Shown: positions 23,586-32,507, counted from the stretch's first letter. The stretch is DNA of 36,997 bases from DATKOF01 sp035524795 (GCA_035524795.1 DATKOF010000029.1:1-36997); one strand, 5' to 3'. A program made the numbers and translations. Notes: generated by a model from the letters alone, not told the origin.

Positions 23586-26270
23586 TCAGCCGAGGCTGTC
23601 GAGCAGTTTTCTGGCCTCTTCCTGCTGTCCGGCATCGCCATCTTTGATGACTTCCTGCAGGATTTCGCGTGCGCCGTCCTTGTCGCCCATTTCCTGATAG
23701 GCCTTGGCGAGATCGAACTTGGTCTGCACGTCGAACCAGTGCTCATCCCTGGCGCCCTCTTCCGACTTGGCCGGCGCGGCATCGAGATTCAGATTGATGT
23801 CGTCAAGCTTGATCGCGGGCGGCGGCGTGGATGTCACGGGCTCGCCGAAATCGAGCTTGAGCTCGGGTACCAGCGGGGCGGCCGCCTTCGCTTCTCCCAC
23901 ATCGAAATCCATGCCTCCCGTTTTGGTTGCCTGACCGCCGGCATGCATCGCCATCGTCTGGTCGGGCGCGAAATCCTTGTTGCCGCCGGCCGCCGGCGCG
24001 TCGAGGCTGAAATCAATCATGTTGACCGGCGCAGCACCGGTATCCAGCGCGACATCGGTCGTCTGGGTGCCGCTTTCCCCGGTCGGCGCATCGAACGTGA
24101 TGTCCGGTACCAGCGGGCCCTTGCCGGCCGCGCTGTCATGGGTAATGTCTTCGATCTCGGTCGCAACGCCCGGCTGCAGCAGCGAACCCGAAGCCGGGCT
24201 GGCTTCAAGATCCACCGCGGTCGCGGTCGGCGCTTTCGAGGTATCGATATCGAAATCGAGATCAACCGCGGCGGCCGGTGCGGCGGCAGCCGGCGCGGCG
24301 GCCTTGCCATCGGCATACAGCGGGTTGGCGGGATCGATGCTGTAGCCGAGCGCAGCGGCCTTCAGCCAGTTATCGCCCTTGCCGCCGGTCAGATCCTTCA
24401 GCATCAGCGCGGTTTTCTCGAATGCGGCCTTGTCCTTGCGGCCGGCGTAGATCTGCAGCAGCTTCAGATGCGCTTCCTCATGTTTGGGATTTTTTTCGAG
24501 CGCTTCCTTCAGCACTTCCTCGGCCTGCGCGTCGCGTCCGAAGTTGAGATAAAGATCGGCTTCCTGGATCGGATCGACATCATCAACGGCGGCGGCCGGC
24601 GTCGTCGCCGTCTGCGTCATCGCGGCGGGAACGATGCCCGCCGGCTCCGCCTCGCCGGTTGCGGTTTTTTTATCCGGACGCGGCGCGCTTCTGGCGCCCG
24701 CTTTGCCGCCGGTCTTCCCGCCAGGCTGCCGGCGACGCATCACCCAATAGCCGATGCCGACGCCGCCCAGCAATACCAATGCGCCGCCCAGATACAGAGG
24801 CTGGCCGAGAATCTGGTCAACCAGGCTCGGCGGCGGCGTAACCACCTTGGGTTTCTTGGGCGCGGGTTTGGCCGGCGGAGATGGCGCCGCCGCAACGGGT
24901 GCTGCGGGCGCGGCGGCATTCGGCGCTGGTGCGGCCGGCGCGGCGGCGGATTCGGGTTTCGGCGCTTCCGGCGCCGCGCTCTTCACCGGCGCGGCCGGCA
25001 TCGGCTGCTGCGCTGGCGCCGCTGGCGGAACTTTCATGCCCTTCAGCTCAAGCAGGTGCTGCATGTCCTGGATCTGCTTCTCGAGCTGGCTGATCCGGTC
25101 GTTCGCTTCGGCCAGCGATTTTTCACGCGCGGTCGCCTCTTCCTCCAGCGCACGGACGCGTTCCTGCGGCGACATCGGCTTGCCGCCCTTGCCAACCGTT
25201 TCGCCCTTCGACAGTTTCAACACTTCCTGCGGCGCCTTGCCGCCCGCCGCCTGTTCTTCAACCGTGGTCGTGATCTTGCCGCTGGTCGCCGCCTGTTCCT
25301 TCTCGCGCGCCGGCGTCGCGCCCGCCGCTTCCGCCAGCGCCTTGCGATAGGCGTTCCAGCTCGCGGTCTGCATCTTTATCTCTTTCAGCGCCGCGGTCTG
25401 CGAAACTTCGGCAGCCTGCTCCGGCTCTCCGGGACGCAGGATTTTGCCGGCCTTCAGGCGATTCATGTTGCCGACGAACGCGTCGGGATTGCTGCGATAC
25501 AGGCTCACCAGCATCTGCTCGACGGTCACGCCTTCGGGCTTGATGCTTTTTGCGATCTTGTACAGCGTGTCGCCGCGCTTGACGGTGTATTCGCTGGGAG
25601 CAGGCTTGGCCGCTGCGGCCTGCGCAGCTTCCGGGCCCGCCGCCGGCTGAGGTTGTTGAGCTGCTTCCGGTGTCGGCACCGCAGGCTTCGCGGCCTCTTC
25701 CGGTTTGGCCGCACCGGCTTCGGCAGGCGCCGGCGGAGCGGCCGCTGCGGGGGCGGCAGGCGCTGCGGTTTCAGGCGCAGCTGGCGTCGCTTCGATCGTC
25801 TTCGCCTCCGGAGCAGCCGCTGCTGGAGGGGCAACTGCCATCGGCGGCGCCGCGACTCCCGGCAGCGTGAAGCCGGGCGGATCGATCAGAGCCGTGTACT
25901 GGCGCACCAGTTTTCCCTGGGCCCAGCTCAGCTCGATCAGAAAATCGATGAAGGGATCGTTGACCGCGCGAATCGAGGAAATTTTGATGTAAGGCGTGCC
26001 ATCGCTGTGCTTTTCGATGCTGACGCGCACGCCGACCAGCGCGGAACTGTACGGAATATTGGCTTCGGTATAGGCTTCAGGCGAGGCCAGATGAGCCGTC
26101 ATCGAGGACAGTTCATCCTTTTCCACCGAGATCAAATCGATCTCGGCCTGCAACGGCTGCCCCAGTGACGACAGCACATTGAGCTTGCCCAGTCCCGCCG
26201 CGTGAACGGCCCATGGCATCAGCGCCAGCAGTCCTGCCAATAACCATGTTTTGTATGGAAATTTGCGCAC
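23586..26270 (-). CDS. fimV: FimV / HubP-type polar hub protein
   Basis: A 894-residue inner-membrane protein that in related bacteria organises the cell pole and supports type IV pili and motility. A signal peptide (WLLAGLLALMPWAVHAAG) leads into the conserved FimV N-terminal domain (LGKLNVLSSLGQPLQAEIDL). A LysM domain follows at about 228-282 (EYTVKRGDTLYKIAKSIK), binding peptidoglycan. Then come Ala/Pro-rich linkers, a coiled coil (REKSLAEANDRISQLEKQIQ), and one transmembrane helix (LYLGGALVLLGGVGIGYWV). The acidic cytoplasmic part has TPR-like repeats and the FimV C-terminal motif (FDLAKAYQEMGDKDGAREIL). The start is GTG at 26270 with a GGGCGGG sequence upstream. Very high GC makes long antisense frames that are not genes. 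Confidence 0.95.
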   Translation of the reverse strand: MRKFPYKTWLLAGLLALMPWAVHAAGLGKLNVLSSLGQPLQAEIDLISVEKDELSSMTAHLASPEAYTEANIPYSSALVGVRVSIEKHSDGTPYIKISSIRAVNDPFIDFLIELSWAQGKLVRQYTALIDPPGFTLPGVAAPPMAVAPPAAAAPEAKTIEATPAAPETAAPAAPAAAAPPAPAEAGAAKPEEAAKPAVPTPEAAQQPQPAAGPEAAQAAAAKPAPSEYTVKRGDTLYKIAKSIKPEGVTVEQMLVSLYRSNPDAFVGNMNRLKAGKILRPGEPEQAAEVSQTAALKEIKMQTASWNAYRKALAEAAGATPAREKEQAATSGKITTTVEEQAAGGKAPQEVLKLSKGETVGKGGKPMSPQERVRALEEEATAREKSLAEANDRISQLEKQIQDMQHLLELKGMKVPPAAPAQQPMPAAPVKSAAPEAPKPESAAAPAAPAPNAAAPAAPVAAAPSPPAKPAPKKPKVVTPPPSLVDQILGQPLYLGGALVLLGGVGIGYWVMRRRQPGGKTGGKAGARSAPRPDKKTATGEAEPAGIVPAAMTQTATTPAAAVDDVDPIQEADLYLNFGRDAQAEEVLKEALEKNPKHEEAHLKLLQIYAGRKDKAAFEKTALMLKDLTGGKGDNWLKAAALGYSIDPANPLYADGKAAAPAAAAPAAAVDLDFDIDTSKAPTATAVDLEASPASGSLLQPGVATEIEDITHDSAAGKGPLVPDITFDAPTGESGTQTTDVALDTGAAPVNMIDFSLDAPAAGGNKDFAPDQTMAMHAGGQATKTGGMDFDVGEAKAAAPLVPELKLDFGEPVTSTPPPAIKLDDINLNLDAAPAKSEEGARDEHWFDVQTKFDLAKAYQEMGDKDGAREILQEVIKDGDAGQQEEARKLLDSLG

Positions 26271-26446
26271 TACCCGCCCTTTTTTATTTTCCCCAACAAG
26301 TAAATTAACATCAAATAGTTAGGGTTGCAAGCTAATCTTGCCTCTAACCTTATGAATCTATTGGCCAACTATTACTGATGTTTTCCCGAAAACCCCCGCT
26401 CAACTGCCGACTGTTTTCCCACGCCTTCTGCTCAGTGCGACGATCG
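26271..26446. other. asd-fimV spacer, AT-rich
   Basis: The spacer is clearly richer in A+T than its neighbours and probably contains the fimV promoter. A possible pair on the minus strand is TTGCAA, 17 bp, TAATTT (about 26331-26303). A GTTTTC-GG-GAAAAC palindrome at about 26379-26392 has no T-tract and is not called a terminator. No gene was seen. Confidence 0.35.
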
Positions 26447-27574
26447 TCAATCCTCGATCAGGATACGCAGCATGCGGCGCAGCGGTTCGGCGGCGCCCCA
26501 CAACAATTGGTCGCCGACCGTAAACGCGGCCAGATAGGCGCCGTTTTTGTCCAGATTCAGTTTGCGCAGTCGTCCGACCGGTACATGCAACTTGCCGCTG
26601 ACTGCCGCTGGCGTCAATTCGCGCAATGAAACTTCGCGTTCATTGGGAATCACCTTCGCCCACTCGTTGGCGCCGGCAAGCATGCTTTCGATTTCGCCGA
26701 TCGGCACATCCTTTTTAAGCTTCAGTGTCAGCGCCTGACTATGGCAGCGCATCGCGCCGACCCGCACGCAGACGCCTTCAACCGGCAGCGGCCGGCCGGC
26801 GCGTCCGAGTATCTTGTTGGTCTCAGCGCTGCCTTTCCATTCTTCCCGGCTCTGGCCGTTGCCGAGGTCCTTGTCGATCCACGGCAGCAGGCTGCCCGCC
26901 AGCGGATGGCCGAAATGCTCGCGCGGGAAACTGCCGCCGCGAAGGGCATTCGTCACGGCGCGGTCGATATCGAGTATCGCCGACGCCGGATCGGCAAGCA
27001 GCAGCTGCGCCGCTCCGTGTACCGCGCCCATCTGCTGCACCAGTTCGCGCATGTACTGGGCGCCGGCGCCTGACGCGGCCTGATAGGTCATCGCGGTGAT
27101 CCATTCGACCAAGTCTTGCCTGAGCAGGCCGTGCAGCGCCATCAGCATCAGGCTTACCGTGCAGTTGCCGCCGATGTAGTTTTTGACGCCGCGCGCCAGC
27201 GCATCCTTGATGACATCGAGATTGACCGGGTCGAGAATGATCACCGCATCGTCCTGCATGCGCAGCGCAGACGCCGCGTCGATCCAGTAGCCGTTCCAGC
27301 CGGCCGCGCGCAGCTGCGGAAAAATCTCGCCGGTGTAGTCGCCGCCCTGGCACGACAGCAGCACATCCATTGCCTTCAGCGCGGCGATGTCCTTGGCATC
27401 CTTCAGCGGCGGCGGCTCGTAGCCGGCGCGGCCGATATCGGGCGCGCGGCCGCCGACCTGCGAGGTCGTGAAAAACACCGGTTCGATATGGTTGAAGTCG
27501 CGCTCGGCGCGCATCCGCTCCATCAGCACCGAACCGACCATGCCGCGCCAACCGATCAATCCTGTTTTTTTCAT
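26447..27574 (-). CDS. asd: Aspartate-semialdehyde dehydrogenase
   Basis: This enzyme reduces aspartyl phosphate to aspartate semialdehyde with NADPH, at the branch to lysine/diaminopimelate, threonine and methionine. Length is 375 residues from the ATG at 27574. The NADP loop GLIGWRGMVGSVLMERM and the catalytic cysteine C138 in KNYIGGNCTVSLMLMALHG are clear, followed by AASGAGA and the CVRVGAMRCHSQALTLKLKK segment of the Gram-negative asd type. A GTG three codons upstream is an alternative start. It is placed between leuB and fimV, as in many Betaproteobacteria. Confidence 0.97.
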   Translation of the reverse strand: MKKTGLIGWRGMVGSVLMERMRAERDFNHIEPVFFTTSQVGGRAPDIGRAGYEPPPLKDAKDIAALKAMDVLLSCQGGDYTGEIFPQLRAAGWNGYWIDAASALRMQDDAVIILDPVNLDVIKDALARGVKNYIGGNCTVSLMLMALHGLLRQDLVEWITAMTYQAASGAGAQYMRELVQQMGAVHGAAQLLLADPASAILDIDRAVTNALRGGSFPREHFGHPLAGSLLPWIDKDLGNGQSREEWKGSAETNKILGRAGRPLPVEGVCVRVGAMRCHSQALTLKLKKDVPIGEIESMLAGANEWAKVIPNEREVSLRELTPAAVSGKLHVPVGRLRKLNLDKNGAYLAAFTVGDQLLWGAAEPLRRMLRILIED

Positions 27575-27603
27575 GCTGCTCACTTAAAAATCTGAAACCA
27601 TTT

Positions 27604-27669
27604 TAACCGCGGATAAACGCAGATAAACGCGGAAACGGAAATTGTTTTTCTCCGCGTCTCTGCGGTTCA
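27604..27669. repeat. Inverted repeat cassette with 10-nt and 8-nt units in the leuB-asd spacer
   Basis: AACCGCGGATAAACGCAGAT begins a period-10 array (CGCGGATAAA, CGCAGATAAA, CGCGGAAACG). After a short T-rich centre, CTCCGCGT and CTCTGCGG follow, ending in GGTT, so that AACCGC and GCGGTT close the cassette as inverted ends. It combines a unit of the leuD-leuC cassette with units of the trpB-trpA cassette. Confidence 0.75.
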
Positions 27670-27675
27670 ATCGTC

Positions 27676-28740
27676 CTATAACGCCGCGACGACGGCGTCG
27701 CCCATCTCGCTGGTCCTGACCATGCGTGCGCCGGACTGGTGAATGTCGGGCGTGCGATAGCCGTCGGCCAGCACCTTCTTGACCGCGATCTCGATGCGCC
27801 GCGCGGCGCTTTCCTGGTTCAGCGAGTAGCGCAACAGCATCGCCGCCGACAGTATCGTCGCCAGCGGATTCGCGATGTCCTTGCCCGCGATGTCGGGTGC
27901 CGAGCCGTGCGCCGGCTCGTAGAGACCCTTGTTGTCGGCGTCGAGCGACGCCGACGCCAGCATCCCAATCGAGCCGGTCAGCATCGAGGCTTCGTCCGAC
28001 AGGATATCGCCGAACATGTTGCCGGTCACGATCACGTCGAACTGCTTCGGCGCGCGCACCAGCTGCATCGCGGCATTGTCCACGTACATGTGCGTCAGCT
28101 CGACCTGCGGATATTTCGGCGCGACCTCCCTGACCACTTCGCGCCACAGACGGCTGGTGTCGAGCACGTTCTCCTTGTCCACCGAGCACAGTTTCCTGCC
28201 GCGCTTCAGCGCGGCCTGGAACGCGACCTCGGCGATGCGCCGGATTTCGGATTCCGAATACAGCATCGTGTCGTAGCCCTCGCGCTCGCCGCGCGCGTTG
28301 CTGCGCCGGCCGCGTGGCTCGCCGAAATAGATATCGCCGGTCAGCTCGCGCACGATCAGGATGTCGAGGCCGGCCACGATTTCGCGCTTCAGCGACGATG
28401 CGCCCGCGAGTTCATCGAACAGCAGCGCCGGCCGCAGGTTCGCGAACAGGCCGAGCGCCTTGCGGATGCGCAATATCCCCTGTTCCGGGCGCTGTGCGCG
28501 CGGCAGCGCGTCGTACTGCGGGCCGCCGACTGCGCCGGCGAGCACCGCATCCGCCTGCTGCGCGAGCTTCAGTGTCGCCTCCGGCAGCGGGTCACCGGCG
28601 GCGTCAACGCCGGCGCCGCCGAACGGCGCCGCTTCGAGTTCGAGCTTGAGCCCGTCCTGCCGCAGCCGCTCCAGCACCTTGACCGCCTGCGCGACGATTT
28701 CAGGTCCGATGCCGTCGCCGGCCAATACCGCGATTTTCAT
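27676..28740 (-). CDS. leuB: 3-isopropylmalate dehydrogenase
   Basis: The NAD-dependent oxidative decarboxylase of leucine synthesis, giving 2-oxoisocaproate. Length is 354 residues from the ATG at 28740 (MKIAVLAGDGIGPEIVAQA). Substrate and metal-binding segments are GAVGGPQYDA, RELTGDIYFGEPR, the VDKENVLDTSRLWREVV block and SDEASMLTGSIGMLASASL. The NAD-site EPAHGSAPDIAGKDIANP is also present. It begins 7 bp after leuD on the same strand. Confidence 0.97.
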   Translation of the reverse strand: MKIAVLAGDGIGPEIVAQAVKVLERLRQDGLKLELEAAPFGGAGVDAAGDPLPEATLKLAQQADAVLAGAVGGPQYDALPRAQRPEQGILRIRKALGLFANLRPALLFDELAGASSLKREIVAGLDILIVRELTGDIYFGEPRGRRSNARGEREGYDTMLYSESEIRRIAEVAFQAALKRGRKLCSVDKENVLDTSRLWREVVREVAPKYPQVELTHMYVDNAAMQLVRAPKQFDVIVTGNMFGDILSDEASMLTGSIGMLASASLDADNKGLYEPAHGSAPDIAGKDIANPLATILSAAMLLRYSLNQESAARRIEIAVKKVLADGYRTPDIHQSGARMVRTSEMGDAVVAAL

Positions 28741-28747
28741 GATCGCC

Positions 28748-29386
28748 TCACGCAAACAACCACGGCTGCGCGCGGCGGTGTTGATCTTCGTAAGCGCGGA
28801 TTTCGTCCGCGTGCTGCAGCGTCAGCCCGATCTCGTCGAGGCCGTTGAGCAGATTGTTCCTGCGCGTCGGATCGACGTCGAAGCGGAACATTTCGCCGCC
28901 CGGTGTCGTCACCATCTGCGCACCGAGGTCGATCTTCAAACGATAACCCGGCGTCGCCGCAGTCTTATGGAACAGGCGATCGACGATACTGGCGTCGAGC
29001 ACGATCGGCAGCATGCCGTTCTTGAAGCAGTTGTTGTAGAAGATGTCGGCAAAGCTCGGCGCAATCAGCGTACGGAAACCGTAATCGTGCAGCGCCCACG
29101 GTGCGTGCTCGCGCGACGAGCCGCAGCCGAAATTCTCGCGCGCGAGCAGTATCTGCGCGCCGCGGTAGCGCTGCTGATTGAGCACGAAATTCGGATTGAG
29201 CGGCCGCTTGCTGTTGTCCATCCCCGGTTCGCCGTGGTTCATATACCGCCATTCGTCGAACAGGTTCGGCCCGAAACCCGAACGCTTGATCGATTTCAAA
29301 AACTGTTTCGGAATGATCGCGTCGGTATCGACGTTGGCGCGGTCGAGCGGCGCCACCAATCCGTTCAGCGTCGTAAATTTTTCCAT
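28748..29386 (-). CDS. leuD: 3-isopropylmalate dehydratase small subunit
   Basis: The swivelling small subunit of isopropylmalate isomerase, working with LeuC to convert 2- to 3-isopropylmalate. Length is 212 residues from the ATG at 29386 (MEKFTTLNGLVAPLDRANVD). Family marks are TDAIIPKQFLKSI, the substrate loop NFGCGSSREHAPWAL, and FADIFYNNCFKNGMLPI. A TTG two codons upstream is less likely. Unusually, 104 bp containing an inverted repeat separate it from leuC; the junction to leuB is tight. Confidence 0.97.
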   Translation of the reverse strand: MEKFTTLNGLVAPLDRANVDTDAIIPKQFLKSIKRSGFGPNLFDEWRYMNHGEPGMDNSKRPLNPNFVLNQQRYRGAQILLARENFGCGSSREHAPWALHDYGFRTLIAPSFADIFYNNCFKNGMLPIVLDASIVDRLFHKTAATPGYRLKIDLGAQMVTTPGGEMFRFDVDPTRRNNLLNGLDEIGLTLQHADEIRAYEDQHRRAQPWLFA

Positions 29387-29401
29387 CTTCAAAACCCCGT
29401 G

Positions 29402-29488
29402 AAACCGCAGATAAACGCGGATGAACGCCGATATGCGCTTTCAACTTTAAAGAAACATCTGTGTTTATCTGCGTTCATCTGTGGTTGC
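29402..29488. repeat. Inverted repeat cassette with 10-nt units in the leuC-leuD spacer
   Basis: The left arm AACCGCAGATAAACGCGGAT (from 29404) and the right arm TTATCTGCGTTCATCTGTGG (ending near 29488) are imperfect inverted copies of about 23 nt with roughly four mismatches. They are separated by a 35-40-nt AT-rich centre. Units CGCAGATAAA, CGCGGATGAA and CGCCGATATG show a 10-nt period. Nearly the entire leuC-leuD spacer is this element. Confidence 0.8.
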
Positions 29489-29490
29489 AT

Positions 29491-30909
29491 TCAAACCATT
29501 TCGCGCACGTCGACGAAGCGCCCGGCGATCGCCGCCGCCGCCGCCATCGCCGGACTGACCAGATGCGTGCGCCCGCCCGGTCCCTGCCGCCCTTCGAAAT
29601 TGCGGTTCGAGGTCGAGGCGCAGCGCTCGCCAGGCGACAACTGGTCCTCGTTCATGCCGAGGCACATCGAGCAGCCGGGCTCGCGCCATTCGAAACCCGC
29701 CGCGGTGAAAACTTTGTCGAGTCCTTCGCGCTCGGCCTGCGCTTTGACCTGCCCCGAACCCGGCACCACCATCGCCAGCTTGACGTTCGGCGCAATATGG
29801 CGGCCTTTGACCACCTGCGCCGCCGTGCGCAAATCCTCGATGCGCGCGTTGGTGCACGAACCGATGAACACCTTGTCGATTTTGATTTCGGTGATCGGCG
29901 TGTTCGGGTTCAATCCCATGTACGACAGCGCGCGTTCGATGCCATCGCGCTTGACCGGATCGCTCTCGCTCTTGGGGTCCGGCACCTTGCCGGCGATCGT
30001 CGTCACCATCTGCGGCGACGTGCCCCATGTCACCTGCGGCTGGATCGCCGCTGCATCGAGCTCGACCACGCGGTCGAACTTCGCGCCCTCATCGCTCTTC
30101 AGCGTGCGCCAGTACGCGACCGCTTTGTCCCACAGATCGGCTTTCGGCGCGAACGGCCGGCCTTTCACGTACTCGATCGTGGTGTCGTCCACCGCGACCA
30201 TGCCGGCGCGCGCGCCGGCCTCGATCGTCATGTTGCAGATCGTCATGCGGCCTTCCATCGTGAGTGCACGAATCGCGCTGCCCGCGTATTCGATCGCGTA
30301 GCCGGTGCCGCCGGCGGTGCCGATTTTGCCGATGATCGCCAGCACGACGTCCTTCGCGGTGATACCGAGGCCGAGCCCGCCCTCGACGCGGATCAGCATG
30401 TTCTTCGATTTCTTCGTCACCAGGCACTGCGTCGCCAATACATGCTCGACTTCGGAAGTGCCGATGCCGAACGCGAGCGCGCCGAGCGCGCCGTGCGTGC
30501 TGGTGTGCGAATCGCCGCAGACGATGGTCATGCCGGGAAGCGTCGCGCCGGACTCCGGCCCGACCACGTGCACGATGCCCTGCCGTTTATCGAGAAACGG
30601 AAAGTACGCCTTGGCGCCGAATGCGTGGATATTGGCGTCGAGCGTTTGTATTTGCACTTTCGACACCGGATCGTGCACGCCCTCGATGCCGCGCTCCCAG
30701 CCCTGCGTCGGCGTGTTGTGGTCGGCAGTCGCCACCACCGACTCGATGCGCCACGGTTTGCGGTGCGCGAGGCGCAGGCCTTCGTACGCCTGTGGACTCG
30801 TCACTTCGTGCACGAAGTGGCGGTCGATGTACAGCAGCGCGGTGCCGTCGGCGTCCTCGCGGACGACGTGTCCGGTCCACAATTTGTCGTAAAGCGTCTG
30901 CGCTGCCAT
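29491..30909 (-). CDS. leuC: 3-isopropylmalate dehydratase large subunit
   Basis: An aconitase-family [4Fe-4S] enzyme of 472 residues, the catalytic large subunit of isopropylmalate isomerase. The cluster ligands are C352 (FIGSCTNARIEDL), C413 and C416 (PGCSMCLGMN). VCGDSHTSTHGALGALAFGI and TADHNTPT are further signatures. The ATG at 30909 gives the family N-terminus MAAQTLYDKLW. It is the first gene of the large minus-strand block; no leader peptide with leucine codons was seen upstream. Confidence 0.98.
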   Translation of the reverse strand: MAAQTLYDKLWTGHVVREDADGTALLYIDRHFVHEVTSPQAYEGLRLAHRKPWRIESVVATADHNTPTQGWERGIEGVHDPVSKVQIQTLDANIHAFGAKAYFPFLDKRQGIVHVVGPESGATLPGMTIVCGDSHTSTHGALGALAFGIGTSEVEHVLATQCLVTKKSKNMLIRVEGGLGLGITAKDVVLAIIGKIGTAGGTGYAIEYAGSAIRALTMEGRMTICNMTIEAGARAGMVAVDDTTIEYVKGRPFAPKADLWDKAVAYWRTLKSDEGAKFDRVVELDAAAIQPQVTWGTSPQMVTTIAGKVPDPKSESDPVKRDGIERALSYMGLNPNTPITEIKIDKVFIGSCTNARIEDLRTAAQVVKGRHIAPNVKLAMVVPGSGQVKAQAEREGLDKVFTAAGFEWREPGCSMCLGMNEDQLSPGERCASTSNRNFEGRQGPGGRTHLVSPAMAAAAAIAGRFVDVREMV

Positions 30910-31000
30910 AAAACGATAAATAGTTGCGAAAACGGGGAATTATAGTGGATAGGAACGGCCGGAATTAGTTCCGGCGCCGCTCCCCCGAACCCCGTGCCGC
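30910..31000 (-). promoter_or_regulatory. aroC-leuC spacer with candidate leuC promoter
   Basis: A perfect TATAAT -10 hexamer lies at 30944-30939 on the minus strand, 30 bp before the leuC ATG; the -35 (TAATTC at 17 bp) is poor. A 7-bp stem GCCGGAA/TTCCGGC with a TTAG loop at 30958-30975 sits just upstream and may help end aroC transcripts, although it lacks a T-tract. Confidence 0.4.
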
Positions 31001-32164
31001 TCAAGCTTCGTCGGGATCGGGGTTTTCGGTCGCGGCGGCGTGCTTCAGCTTGTCGATCACCGATTGCGGCGCCTGCGCCGGAATCTGCGGCGTGGCGGTT
31101 TTGACGTCGGCATTCTGCGCGCGGTGGCGCAACGCGTGGTCGATCAGCGCCAATGCCAGCATCGCTTCACAAATCGGCGTCGCGCGGATGCCGACGCACG
31201 GATCATGGCGGCCGTGCGTCTCGATGCCCGCCGCGTGGCCCTTGGTGTCAATCGTATGGCGCGCGAGGCGGATGCTCGAGGTCGGCTTGATCGCGACGTT
31301 GACGACGATATCCTGCCCGCTCGAAATGCCGCCGAGGATGCCGCCGGCGTGGTTCGACAGAAAACCTTTCGGCGTCATTTCGTCCGAATGCTCGGTGCCT
31401 TTCTGCGCGACCGCCGCGAAGCCGGCGCCGATCGCGACGCCCTTCACCGCGTTGATGCTCATCATGTTGAGCGCGATGGTCGCGTCGAGCTTGTCGTAGA
31501 CCGGCTCACCCCAGCCGACCGGCACACCGGAAGCAATCGTGGTGATCTGCGCGCCGACCGAATCGCCGGACTTGCGCAACTGGTCCATGAACTCTTCGAG
31601 CTTGTGCACCGCATCCGCATCGGCGGCGAAGAACGGGTTTGCGTTGACCGCGTCCCAGTCATGGAACGCGACCTCGATCGGGCCGAGCTGCGACAGATGG
31701 CCGCGCACGATGACGCCGTATTTTTCCTGCAGCCACCTCTTCGCAATCGCGCCGGCCGCGACGCGCACCGCGGTCTCGCGCGCCGACTGCCGCCCGCCGC
31801 CGCGGTAATCGCGGATGCCGTACTTCTGCCAGTAGGTGTAATCGGCGTGGCCGGGGCGGAACAGGTCCTTGATCTTGGAATAATCCTGACTGCGCGCGTC
31901 GGTGTTGCGGATCAGCAGCGCAATCGGCGTGCCGGTCGTTTTCCCTTCGAACACGCCGGACAGAATTTCGACGACATCGCCTTCCTTGCGCTGCGTGACG
32001 TAGCGCGAGGTGCCCGGCTTGCGGCGGTCGAGTTCAGTCTGAATGTCGGCCTCGGACAACGCGAGTCCCGGCGGGCAGCCGTCCACCACGCAGCCGATCG
32101 CCGGCCCGTGACTTTCGCCGAACGACGTCACGCAGAACAATCTGCCGAGCGTGTTGCCTGACAT
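31001..32164 (-). CDS. aroC: Chorismate synthase
   Basis: The FMN-dependent enzyme that converts EPSP to chorismate, the last step of the shikimate pathway. Length is 387 residues. Signatures are SFGESHGPAIGCVVDGCPPG near the N-terminus, YRGGGRQSARETAVRVAAGA, and HAGGILGGISSGQDI in the centre, followed by RHDPCVGIRATPICEAM. The ATG at 32164 is clear. It supplies chorismate to the tryptophan genes of the same region. It may be transcribed separately from leuC, since 91 bp with a -10 element lie between. Confidence 0.98.
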   Translation of the reverse strand: MSGNTLGRLFCVTSFGESHGPAIGCVVDGCPPGLALSEADIQTELDRRKPGTSRYVTQRKEGDVVEILSGVFEGKTTGTPIALLIRNTDARSQDYSKIKDLFRPGHADYTYWQKYGIRDYRGGGRQSARETAVRVAAGAIAKRWLQEKYGVIVRGHLSQLGPIEVAFHDWDAVNANPFFAADADAVHKLEEFMDQLRKSGDSVGAQITTIASGVPVGWGEPVYDKLDATIALNMMSINAVKGVAIGAGFAAVAQKGTEHSDEMTPKGFLSNHAGGILGGISSGQDIVVNVAIKPTSSIRLARHTIDTKGHAAGIETHGRHDPCVGIRATPICEAMLALALIDHALRHRAQNADVKTATPQIPAQAPQSVIDKLKHAAATENPDPDEA

Positions 32165-32294
32165 GAACTAGCCAATCCCCATGATTTATGGTGATAATTC
32201 CCTCGAATTTTAACATACGACGCGGTCATTACCCGAGGTAAGCGCTCTGATTTGTTACGCGTGCTACACTTTATTTTTATCTAGCAAAATCGCC

Positions 32295-32507
32295 ATGCAA
32301 CTGACCGCCGTATTTCAGAAAGTACCCGAGGGCTATATCGGGTTTGTCGAGGAATTGCCGGGCGCGAATAGTCAGGGCGCAACGCTCGACGAAACGCGGG
32401 CCAACCTTGCCGAAGCCGTCGAACTGGTGCTGGAAGCCAACCGGACGCTCGCCGAAGAGTCCATCGAAGGAAAAGCCGTCATTCGGGAACCGCTGTCGCT
32501 GACATGA
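32295..32507 (+). CDS. hicB: HicB-family antitoxin
   Basis: A 70-residue protein matching the HicB partial-RNase-H fold: MQLTAVFQKVPEGYIGFVEE, then LPGANSQGATLDETRANLAE, typical of short HicB antitoxins without a C-terminal DNA-binding extension. It would bind and neutralise the HicA mRNA interferase. Antitoxin precedes toxin here, the reverse of the classical hicA-hicB order. The ATG at 32295 has no strong ribosome binding site. The stop overlaps the hicA start by 4 bp (ATGA), so translation is coupled. Confidence 0.88.
   Translation: MQLTAVFQKVPEGYIGFVEELPGANSQGATLDETRANLAEAVELVLEANRTLAEESIEGKAVIREPLSLT

Noticed and set aside
23283..26168. Very long plus-strand open frame (961 codons) opposite fimV and truA
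   Set aside because: It is antisense to the Ala/Pro-rich, high-GC fimV gene; its product is Arg/Gly/His-rich without any family motif, while the minus-strand frame shows signal peptide, LysM and TPR features.
28361..30301. Plus-strand frame of 646 codons opposite leuB, leuD and leuC
   Set aside because: It crosses three genes and the intergenic repeat; it exists only because the opposite strand is GC-rich coding sequence.
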